From IMG/VR virus record IMGVR_UViG_3300010354_000247, positions 1 to 36,515 of that record: 36,515 bases of DNA. One strand, written 5' to 3'. A program made the translations under genes and the position numbers. This DNA comes from a virus. Shown piece by piece: positions 1 to 6,303 of this stretch. The first letter of the stretch is position 1, and each line of letters opens with the position of its first letter. The notes under the pieces were generated by a model, which was not told where the DNA came from, searched no databases, and worked only from the letters and a program-made list of their open reading frames with translations.

Positions 1-300
1 CAGAGCGAGTATAATATCACTTCTTGGTTTGTTTCAAAAGCGATTAGACAGTTACGAAAAGATACTGAAGTTAAAGCAATCATCTCTTACGCTGATAGTG
101 ATTTTCATACTGGCACAATCTATCGCGCTTGTAACTTTAAGTATTGTGGTCTTTCAGATCCAAAAAAAGATTTCTACTATGCAGACGGTACCAAGCATTC
201 ACGGGGTAAAGTAAAAGGTGCCGAGGGAGAATGGAAAGAACGCTCCCGCAAGCACCGTTATGTGATGATGTTTGATAAGAATCTGAAACTCTTATGGTAA
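1..300 (+). CDS. Mom-like DNA adenine modification protein, 3' end only
   Basis: Frame 1 is open from the left edge to a TAA at 298-300, giving the last 99 residues; the start lies outside the window. The stretch ISYADSDFHTGTIYRACNFK followed by a GLSDP segment and a basic RKHRYVMMF ending matches what I know of phage Mom-family proteins (GNAT-like fold; Mu Mom adds a carbamoylmethyl group to adenine N6, protecting phage DNA from restriction). Arg codons are mostly CGN, unlike the AGA-rich structural genes beside it. The 3' end overlaps the 3' end of the convergent gp53 gene by 9 nt. Family assignment is from remembered motif pattern; a different GNAT-like protein is the main alternative. Confidence 0.62.
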   Translation, partial: QSEYNITSWFVSKAIRQLRKDTEVKAIISYADSDFHTGTIYRACNFKYCGLSDPKKDFYYADGTKHSRGKVKGAEGEWKERSRKHRYVMMFDKNLKLLW

Positions 301-942
301 TGTGTTTATTGTATTTTCCGTTTTTATAGTTCTTTGATCAATATATTGTGATGATTGATCATAAAATAGTTCTCTTCTAATGTCTCTAAGGACAGTTTGT
401 AGATATTGTGGTTTTAGTAAATAAATTAAACTTTTGTCATTATTTTTTTTAGTTTCATATTCATAATTACTTACTCCTATAACAGGATTTAGAGGATTTA
501 ATAATGGAGAAGTTGGATTTGGAATAGTAAAATTAGAATTGACAATTTGCCCTGAAGGTAATATTAATCTTCCTTTACTATCTTTTACTTCTATTGTTTC
601 ATAATGATGAATATCATTTAATTCATTACCATAAATTCTTTCACAGTAATTATATAAATCCTTGTTCGATAAAGGCCATTGATCTCTCAAATTGGTTATT
701 CCAGCACTAATAATAACGACCCAATCATATTCTACACTTCCATACATTTCTAATGCAACAAGTTCTGGGCGAGTACCATCTACAATACTATATTTGTTGA
801 AGATAGTAAATACATTTTGCAAATCATCTCTTATTTTTGCTCTTCTAAAAATATTTTTTACGACTAAGTAATCTTGAGATGATTGTTTTTCTTGTAGAAA
901 TGATTGATATTCTACATTTGGAAGTTCTCTAAAATATGTCAT
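292..942 (-). CDS. 53: Baseplate wedge subunit gp53
   Basis: A 216-residue protein close in length to T4 gp53 (about 196). The N-terminal part carries the family pattern: LPNVEY, then VVKNIFRRAKIRDDL, then DGTRPELVALEMYGSVEYDW followed by a short hydrophobic segment. gp53 is a structural part of the baseplate wedge and bears a LysM-like fold in T4. Its start codon overlaps the stop of the upstream gp48 gene by 1 nt (TAATG arrangement on the minus strand), so the two are translationally coupled in the gp4 / SAP-like / gp48 / gp53 operon. The C-terminal 80 residues (from about 135) are less conserved and rich in Asn and Tyr. Confidence 0.9.
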   Translation of the reverse strand: MTYFRELPNVEYQSFLQEKQSSQDYLVVKNIFRRAKIRDDLQNVFTIFNKYSIVDGTRPELVALEMYGSVEYDWVVIISAGITNLRDQWPLSNKDLYNYCERIYGNELNDIHHYETIEVKDSKGRLILPSGQIVNSNFTIPNPTSPLLNPLNPVIGVSNYEYETKKNNDKSLIYLLKPQYLQTVLRDIRRELFYDQSSQYIDQRTIKTENTINTLP

Positions 943-1823
943 TAGTAACCAACTCCTTCTGTAACGTTTTGATAATCTTCTGCATAAATTGGAGAAAGTT
1001 CTTGAAATTGTAATGACAATATCATGTGAACAGGAGTTGCATCAGTGAAAGTTGAATACTGACCAGATCCACTATAATTTACACTCATATTTGTAAGAGC
1101 GCACGGTTTAAACTTATTTAAAAATGGATGTGGTTTAGAACCTGTACGATATTCTATTTTAAAAACATTTGGAGATTTTACAAAAAATCCTTGAGCACCT
1201 TTTCTAGGTGTCATTTCTTGTTTAAATGTTCTAATTATTGTTTTAATTTCTTCAGCTTCAGATGAAGATCTTGGTATCAAATCAAAAGTAAATTGAAATG
1301 CTGTACGTATATTTACTCCTTGGAATAACATTTCAACATTTTGATTCACGACAGAACCTGTGGTTCTTGAAATAACAGAGTTAATGTTTACATCTTGTCC
1401 AGTAAGTGCTTGAACCGCTAAAGATGAAAATATTGCGGATGTTGCCTTTTGTCCTGTACCAGATGAAAATGTGTCACTAAATCCTTTAAACAATTTTGAT
1501 CCTTGTTCTATAGCACTACCAAAAGGATTTTCACCAGATGTTATATTTGCTCCTGCAGATAATCCAGCAGCTAAAGCAGCATTTAAAGTATTTTCTCCCC
1601 AATTTGCAGAATTTGAATCTGCAACAGATTGAGGCATTGGCAATATTACAATACTTTTGGGAGTTTGGATACTTCCTTGTAATGCTTGTTCTGTAGTATT
1701 AAGAGCTCCACTATTAATAGAACCTGCAGATAATCCAGGAGGTTTATATTCTATAACTTTAATTTGCAAGAAATCATCATTTTTTCCAATACTAGCTTTT
1801 GGGTATCGTAGTATTTGTGCCAT
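942..1823 (-). CDS. 48: Baseplate tail tube cap gp48
   Basis: A 293-residue protein. After an N-terminal stretch it shows VILPMPQSVADSNS (T4 gp48 has a similar ILLPRSKSDVD run), a Gly/Ala/Ser-rich middle (about 80-165), and FQFTFDLIPRSSSEAEEIKT, which matches the FTWDLTPRSTEDL region of T4 gp48. The C-terminal part ends in a run typical of tube-like folds (PVHMILSLQFQELSPIY). In T4, gp48 sits on the central hub and, with gp54, starts tail tube polymerisation. It is shorter than T4 gp48 (364). It lies 22 nt after the upstream gene; an ATAAATA late motif is placed in that gap on the minus strand. Confidence 0.82.
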   Translation of the reverse strand: MAQILRYPKASIGKNDDFLQIKVIEYKPPGLSAGSINSGALNTTEQALQGSIQTPKSIVILPMPQSVADSNSANWGENTLNAALAAGLSAGANITSGENPFGSAIEQGSKLFKGFSDTFSSGTGQKATSAIFSSLAVQALTGQDVNINSVISRTTGSVVNQNVEMLFQGVNIRTAFQFTFDLIPRSSSEAEEIKTIIRTFKQEMTPRKGAQGFFVKSPNVFKIEYRTGSKPHPFLNKFKPCALTNMSVNYSGSGQYSTFTDATPVHMILSLQFQELSPIYAEDYQNVTEGVGY

Positions 1824-1836
1824 TTATTTTTTTAAT

Positions 1837-1844
1837 TATTTATT
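1837..1844 (-). promoter_or_regulatory. Candidate late promoter before gp48
   Basis: On the minus strand the sequence reads AATAAATA, ending 13 nt before the gp48 start. It matches the T4 late -10 element (TATAAATA). It is closer to the start codon than the other late motifs in the window and lies in a very AT-rich stretch, so chance is a real alternative. Confidence 0.35.
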
Positions 1845-1845
1845 T

Positions 1846-2427
1846 TTAATTTTGAATAAATTTAGCATATGAAATAGATCTAAGAGTATTAAATTCATTA
1901 ACATTTACTTCATAAAAAGGACTTGCAACTTCTGGGAAAGTATATTGTCTTATTTTTCCCCAATGATAATTAAATCCAAAAAATCCATAATCCATAGATT
2001 CAGAAGCAAGTATCAATGGATGTCTATCGTAAATAATATTTGGTGTTTTAGCATAATATATGTAGGTGTAATATTTACCTGCAGATGGTATTTCTCTTTC
2101 AGTATCTTGCAATCTTTCTATAATCATGTCCATTAATTCAGAAGGACTTTCATTACCAATTAAATCTCTTTTAATTGATGAAATTCTATTCTCTCTTTTT
2201 TCATCTTTCTTTTTTCCAGAAGATCTTAATTTAGGATTATTTTTTTGATAATCTGGATCATATTTTATGATGTAAATTAATTGAGTTTTATTTAATCTAC
2301 TATAATTTGTACTTGTTGCCCCAGTTTTTGTATACTGATGAGGTATGTAATAATTTGTTGCAATTTCTTTTAATTCTGATAAAGTATAATCTTCAAGTTT
2401 TGGTTTTTCGTAACCTGTGAGATTCAT
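1846..2427 (-). CDS. SAP/HeH-like virion-associated protein
   Basis: A 193-residue protein of unrecognised specific function. Residues about 11-55 (YTLSELKEIA ... LNKTQLIYIIK) look like a SAP/HeH helix-extension-helix motif, often nucleic-acid binding or a small tether. Residues about 60-85 are strongly basic. The C-terminal half contains YDRHPLILA, SMDYGFFGFNYHWG and a FNTLRSISYA stretch. Its start overlaps the gp4 stop by 1 nt (TAATG), so it is co-translated with gp4. Position between head-completion and baseplate genes suggests a structural or DNA-end-associated role, but this is inference. Confidence 0.6.
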   Translation of the reverse strand: MNLTGYEKPKLEDYTLSELKEIATNYYIPHQYTKTGATSTNYSRLNKTQLIYIIKYDPDYQKNNPKLRSSGKKKDEKRENRISSIKRDLIGNESPSELMDMIIERLQDTEREIPSAGKYYTYIYYAKTPNIIYDRHPLILASESMDYGFFGFNYHWGKIRQYTFPEVASPFYEVNVNEFNTLRSISYAKFIQN

Positions 2428-2864
2428 TACTTAATTCCTAACTCGTCTTCTGTTATAACTTTGAATTTCCATTGGCGATCTGCACAAAATTCTTCAGCAA
2501 CTTTCCATTTTGCTTGGTTTTTTACCCATTCAGTAACTTCAAAAATGTATCCTTTTGTTTTTTTCTTCTGAATTTTTGGTTCAACAGTTTGTTTTTTGGG
2601 TTTTATTTCTATAATATATTTTTGTATTGATCCATTACTTTCTTTGACTTTGATATAAAAATCTGGAAAATATCTATGAATTTTTCCATCAATTGGTGAT
2701 CTGTAAGGTAGTGCAATTTCTTCGGATCCCCATTCAAGAATATTTTCATTTAAATCACAATAGAGGCAAAACTTTCTTTCCCATAAAGATCTATAAATGA
2801 TATTTGTAGGATCTCCCTTATATTTTTGTGGGTATGAAGGTTTGTATTTTCCTTTGTATGACAT
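2427..2864 (-). CDS. 4: Head completion protein gp4
   Basis: A 145-residue protein, nearly the length of T4 gp4 (150). Motifs: YRSLWERKFCLYCD, then WGSEEIALPYRSPIDGK, then HRYFPDFYIKVKE and KYIIEIKPKKQT. The D in PDFYI and the E-x-K in IEIKPKK form a PD-(D/E)XK nuclease-like core, as expected for this family, which trims or seals packaged DNA so that tails can attach. It is the first gene of the minus-strand operon, transcribed from the 34-bp palindromic intergenic region at 2865-2898. Confidence 0.87.
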   Translation of the reverse strand: MSYKGKYKPSYPQKYKGDPTNIIYRSLWERKFCLYCDLNENILEWGSEEIALPYRSPIDGKIHRYFPDFYIKVKESNGSIQKYIIEIKPKKQTVEPKIQKKKTKGYIFEVTEWVKNQAKWKVAEEFCADRQWKFKVITEDELGIK

Positions 2865-2871
2865 CTAAATA
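2865..2871 (+). promoter_or_regulatory. Late promoter motif for the tail hub operon
   Basis: CTAAATA on the plus strand, 28 nt before the GTG start at 2900. The same heptamer precedes several other late genes here at similar distance. Confidence 0.6.
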
Positions 2872-2891
2872 ATATAAAAGATCTTTATAGG

Positions 2892-2898
2892 TATTTAG
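2892..2898 (-). promoter_or_regulatory. Late promoter motif for the gp4-gp53 operon
   Basis: CTAAATA on the minus strand (TATTTAG on plus), 27 nt before the gp4 start. It mirrors the plus-strand motif at 2865-2871. Confidence 0.6.
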
Positions 2899-2899
2899 A

Positions 2900-3676
2900 G
2901 TGCCATTTCCCAGAAGTATATCTAGTGTAAAATCTTTATTTGGAAATTTAGCTCAAACTTCACACTATGAAGTTAAATTTGGTGGATTATCTAATGATCT
3001 TTCCACCTTTTTATTATCAAAGGGAATAACTCCATTTTTTACTGGTGGAGACTTTGGATTACTATGTTTTTCTGCTTCTCTACCTACGTCTTCTTTTGCA
3101 ACGTCAGAAGTATCTCCATATATTGGATTGAGGGAAAAGATAGCTCATACACGTTTATATACAAATATAACATTAGAATTTTATGTTGATAGTAATTATC
3201 AAACATTAAAATTATTAGAGCACTGGATGGATTATATTTCAAGTGGATCTTCTGCAAATCCAGTTTCAAATGAGTACTTTATTAGAATGCAATATCCATC
3301 TTCTTATAAGTCTGATCAAACTAAAATTGTAAAATTTGATAGAGATTATAATAGAGAAATTGAATATACTTTTAGGGGATTATTTCCAGTTTCTATTTCT
3401 AGTATTCCAGTTTCTTATGGACCATCAGATACTTTAAAAGTTGCTGCAACATTTGAGTATGATCGTTATATTTGTGGAAAAACAACCAGTATTTCAGTGT
3501 ATACTGGAAATTCGGAGAATAAAGATCCAATAATAAGAACTCCAAGAGTTCCAATGTCACCAGGTCAGGCAGGAACTTCTGGAGTTGTTTTTAGACCTGC
3601 AAATATGACACCAACTGAAGCCATAGTTAAGGGTGAGTTATATACAAGTTTAACTGGAAATCAAAAAGCGGTCTAA
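2900..3676 (+). CDS. 54: Tail tube-like protein (gp54/gp19 fold), probable tail tube initiator
   Basis: A 258-residue protein that opens with a GTG codon; no in-frame ATG exists nearby upstream and MPFPR is a natural beginning. The pattern HYEVKFGGL near the N-terminus, LCFSASLPTSSFATSEV (about 54-70), a central ALIP-like beta segment with the LEFYVDSNYQ stretch, and a RGLFPVSISSIPVSYG beta-hairpin (about 158-173) fit the T4 gp19/gp54 tube superfamily, which polymerises or caps the inner tail tube. T4 gp54 is 320 residues. The major tube gp19 is normally about 160-210 residues and lies elsewhere, so gp54 is preferred. It begins the plus-strand hub operon, directly before gp26. Confidence 0.72.
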   Translation: MPFPRSISSVKSLFGNLAQTSHYEVKFGGLSNDLSTFLLSKGITPFFTGGDFGLLCFSASLPTSSFATSEVSPYIGLREKIAHTRLYTNITLEFYVDSNYQTLKLLEHWMDYISSGSSANPVSNEYFIRMQYPSSYKSDQTKIVKFDRDYNREIEYTFRGLFPVSISSIPVSYGPSDTLKVAATFEYDRYICGKTTSISVYTGNSENKDPIIRTPRVPMSPGQAGTSGVVFRPANMTPTEAIVKGELYTSLTGNQKAV

Positions 3677-3679
3677 ATA
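3673..3679 (+). promoter_or_regulatory. Late promoter motif before gp26
   Basis: CTAAATA overlaps the stop region of the tube-like gene and ends 22 nt before the gp26 ATG at 3702. Confidence 0.5.
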
Positions 3680-3701
3680 TTGTTATTCATAATTGATTAT
3701 T

Positions 3702-4421
3702 ATGCCATTACCAAAAGTATCTACACCAACTTATGAGTTGGAAATACCTTCAATAAAGAAAACAATTAAATATAGACCTTTTCTTGTAAAAGAAGAAAAG
3801 ATTTTGATTATTGCAATGGAAAGCGAAGATCCAAAGCAAATTACTGAAGCTGTAAAAGATGTGATAAGTAATTGCATTATTACTAGAGGTGTTAAAGTTG
3901 ATTCTTTAGCAACCTTTGATATTGAGTATCTCTTTTTAAATATAAGAGGAAAATCTGTTGGGGAAACTGCAGAGGTATTAATTACTTGTCCAGATGATGG
4001 AGAAACTCAAGTTCCCGTTACAATTAACTTAGATGATATTAGAGTTGAAGTTAATAGTGAGCATAATAGAGATATTCAACTCGATAAAGATTTAAGCATT
4101 AGGATGAAATATCCTTCTATTCAAGAGTTCATTAACAATAATTTTATTAAAAATGATCAAATTAGTGTTGATGACACTTTTGGAGTTATTTGTTCGTGTA
4201 TTGAGCAAATTTATAGTGAAGAAGAGTCTTGGTCTGCGTCTGATTGTAGTAAAAAAGAATTAGTAGATTTCTTAGAATCTTTAAGTTCAAAACAATTTAA
4301 ACAGATTGAGAAATTTTTTGAGACTATGCCAAAGTTAAGTCATACTATTAAAGTCACTAATCCAAACACTGGAAATGAAAATAAAATAGTTTTGGAGGGA
4401 TTAACATCTTTTTTCGCTTAG
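3702..4421 (+). CDS. 26: Baseplate hub protein / tail assembly chaperone gp26
   Basis: A 239-residue protein starting MPLPKVSTPTYELEIPS; an in-frame TTG at 3693 exists, but the ATG at 3702 is the better start. KYRPFLVKEEKILIIAMES and TRGVKVDSLATFDIEYLFL followed by RGKSVGE are the signature of the T4 gp26 family (T4 gp26 is 208). T4 gp26 is a baseplate hub assembly factor; the fold class is akin to tail assembly chaperones. A -1 slippery heptamer (4409-4415) lies just before the TAG, followed by a hairpin, so a minor product of about 299 residues fused to the next ORF is predicted. ATA codons occur (at least five), as in other late genes. Confidence 0.85.
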   Translation: MPLPKVSTPTYELEIPSIKKTIKYRPFLVKEEKILIIAMESEDPKQITEAVKDVISNCIITRGVKVDSLATFDIEYLFLNIRGKSVGETAEVLITCPDDGETQVPVTINLDDIRVEVNSEHNRDIQLDKDLSIRMKYPSIQEFINNNFIKNDQISVDDTFGVICSCIEQIYSEEESWSASDCSKKELVDFLESLSSKQFKQIEKFFETMPKLSHTIKVTNPNTGNENKIVLEGLTSFFA

Positions 4422-4448
4422 CCATGACGCATGAAAGTCTTGCGTCAT
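4409..4448 (+). promoter_or_regulatory. Predicted programmed -1 ribosomal frameshift signal
   Basis: Slippery heptamer T TTT TTC at 4409-4415 in the correct phase of gp26 (codons TTT 4410, TTC 4413), an 8-nt spacer containing the gp26 TAG, then a perfect 8-bp stem: ATGACGCA (4424-4431), 9-nt loop, TGCGTCAT (4441-4448). A -1 slip would read CGC TTA GCC and continue into the 58-residue ORF. The stem also buries that ORF's own ATG. All parts are directly visible; function is inferred. Confidence 0.7.
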
Positions 4449-4600
4449 ATTATAAAATAAATTTTGCTCTTATTCAACATCATAAATATAGCTTGACGGA
4501 ATTGGAAAACATGATTCCTTGGGAAAGAGAAGTCTATGTTTCTTTATTACAGCAATATATTGAAGAGGAAAATTTAAAGAACGGTATGAATAATGGCTGA
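4424..4600 (+). CDS. Small gp51/T-like tail chaperone C-terminal extension (58 aa or fused to gp26)
   Basis: ORF in the -1 frame relative to gp26, beginning 2 nt after its stop. The core SLTELENMIPWEREVYVSLL resembles the conserved end of tail-assembly chaperones (a Glu-rich helix with MxPWERxxY). In marine T4-like phages a small protein at this place is often labelled gp51, though T4 gp51 itself is much longer (249). Its ATG is the first base of a strong hairpin stem and no clear Shine-Dalgarno precedes it, so translation by -1 frameshift from gp26 is likely, in the manner of lambda gpGT. Its end overlaps the next gene's start by 8 nt. Confidence 0.7.
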   Translation: MTHESLASYYKINFALIQHHKYSLTELENMIPWEREVYVSLLQQYIEEENLKNGMNNG

Positions 4601-6302
4601 GCAAGTCGTACCACTTACGGGATCTCCTTTATCTCAAGAATCCAGGCAAGTTATTGCTAGAACTACAAACTTGTCTGGTCAAACCATAAGAGGTGCAAAT
4701 TTATTATCACCAATAACCCCAAGTGAAACTGAGATTAAAAATCTTCAGGCAACTCAACAAAATCAAGCATCTTTAGTTGAAGTACAAAGTGGATTATTGG
4801 GAATTAAACAGGATATTAATCAATTAAATTCTGGTTTAATTTCTATTGCAACATTATTGCAACAAGATGCTACATCTGAAGAGAATAATTTAAGAGCACA
4901 ACAGGAAAGTGAAAGAAGACTTGCAGAGCAGCAAATAAGACTTGGAAAAGAAAACGAATTAGAGAAAAAAATACAAGCGGCAATTGTTGCTCCAGTAGCA
5001 AAAATTGCACCAAAAATACAAGATCTATTTGGAAATGTTTTACAATCTTTAACTTATCTTTTTGGTGGATGGTTAACTAGTCAAGTAATTGATTATATTA
5101 AGAATGAAGGTGAAGGAAATAATGAAAGATTAACTGAAATTAAAAATAATATTATAAAAAATCTTGGTATTGCTGGTGGAATACTAATAGCAGTAAAATT
5201 TGGATTTACTGCTTTAAGAAAATCTTTAGTTGGTGCTGTTGCACAAGTTTCTAAATTATTAGGAAAAACTGTTGCTGCACCATTTAATGCTATAAAGGGA
5301 GTAATTGCAGGAGGTAATAAAACACCATCTTCTTCTGGATCTTCTAAATCATCTGCACCACCATCAGCAAAACCTGCTGGAGGTATTGTTTCTGGTGCTA
5401 AAAATTTTATAAAAGGATTAGGACTTCCGCTAATAACTGGATCGGTAATGACTGGTCTTGATATTGCTTCTGGAGAAGATCCAAAAAGAGCAACCGCAGG
5501 AACTATTGGTGGGATGATTTCTTCTGGTGCTGCCTTTACTATGGGATCTTTATTACCTATTCCGGGGAGTGGTTTAGTTGCAGGAGCACTATCTTATGGT
5601 CCTGGACAAGATTTTGGAAAAGGACTTTATGATAAATTTTTTGGATCTCCACCAACAGTTCAACCTGAACAAAGTAAAACGGAAGCAGTAAAATCTGAAG
5701 TTAAACCACAAGAAAATAAACTACAATCTCCAGTAACAACTCCAAAAATTCAAACATCAAATACTAAAACAGAAGCATTAAAACCATACTCTTCTCCTCA
5801 AAGTGAAATGGTTTATGAACCAAAAATAAATGTTCCAGATTATTCAAATGTTTTTAATCTTTCTGTAGATAATACTTTTAATAGTATGAAATTAACAGAG
5901 GAAAATAAATCGGAAACTGAATTGAAAGGGAATGAAAATACAACATCTATGAGTAAAAGTAGTACTTTTACTCCATCTTCATTATTTGATCCAGCAAATT
6001 CTCAAAATTTTATTGCAGATTATAATAATTTAGTTTCTTCTGAAAATGCACCTCAAGTTGATAATTTAATACAACCTTCTCAAATTCAAAGTATACCTTC
6101 ACCTTCTCCACAAATTAGTCAACTACCTGAACCAAAACCAAATATAATTTATTCATCTCCAAACTCTTCACAACAACAATCCCCACAAATGAATCAAACA
6201 GCATTTAATGGTCCTTTGACAGATGTACCTTTAATTAGATCATCAAATCCTGATAATTTTTATACTTTGTATTCATATTCTTGCTATAACGTGGTGATAT
6301 AA
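4593..6302 (+). CDS. Tape-measure/hub-like virion protein (gp29 position)
   Basis: A 569-residue protein of no certain family. Residues about 45-140 are predicted coiled coil with many Gln/Glu (QQNQASLVEVQSGL, then AQQESERRLAEQQIRLG). Hydrophobic segments follow at about 148-165 (LTYLFGGWL at 153-161) and 190-212. Residues about 265-340 are Gly/Ala-rich with alternating small residues, then about 200 residues of low-complexity Pro/Gln/Ser/Asn. Coiled coil plus hydrophobic core, and its place directly after gp26 and the T-like ORF, fit a tail tape-measure role (T4 gp29 is 590 residues). It shares an L-x-YL-x-GW motif with the next protein, suggesting duplication. Identification is inference. 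Confidence 0.5.
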   Translation: MAEQVVPLTGSPLSQESRQVIARTTNLSGQTIRGANLLSPITPSETEIKNLQATQQNQASLVEVQSGLLGIKQDINQLNSGLISIATLLQQDATSEENNLRAQQESERRLAEQQIRLGKENELEKKIQAAIVAPVAKIAPKIQDLFGNVLQSLTYLFGGWLTSQVIDYIKNEGEGNNERLTEIKNNIIKNLGIAGGILIAVKFGFTALRKSLVGAVAQVSKLLGKTVAAPFNAIKGVIAGGNKTPSSSGSSKSSAPPSAKPAGGIVSGAKNFIKGLGLPLITGSVMTGLDIASGEDPKRATAGTIGGMISSGAAFTMGSLLPIPGSGLVAGALSYGPGQDFGKGLYDKFFGSPPTVQPEQSKTEAVKSEVKPQENKLQSPVTTPKIQTSNTKTEALKPYSSPQSEMVYEPKINVPDYSNVFNLSVDNTFNSMKLTEENKSETELKGNENTTSMSKSSTFTPSSLFDPANSQNFIADYNNLVSSENAPQVDNLIQPSQIQSIPSPSPQISQLPEPKPNIIYSSPNSSQQQSPQMNQTAFNGPLTDVPLIRSSNPDNFYTLYSYSCYNVVI

Positions 6303-6303
6303 T

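Larger units (their letters stand above)
2865..2898. repeat. 34-bp near-palindrome with opposed late promoters
   Basis: The whole gap between the divergent gp4 and tube-like genes is an imperfect palindrome: outer arms CTAAATA (2865-2871) and TATTTAG (2892-2898), and a perfect inner palindrome AAAGATCTTT (2877-2886) centred at 2881/2882. Each outer arm is a T4-type late motif pointing inward, 28 nt before the plus-strand GTG and 27 nt before the minus-strand ATG. Confidence 0.7.

Noticed and set aside
29-214. 61-codon plus-strand ORF with a hydrophobic stretch at the left edge
   Set aside because: It overlaps the frame-1 Mom-like coding end, which has clear family motifs and runs to the edge.
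4481-4488. CATAAATA inside the T-like ORF as a late promoter
   Set aside because: It is within coding sequence and 104 nt from the next start codon, outside the 13-35 nt range of the other motifs.
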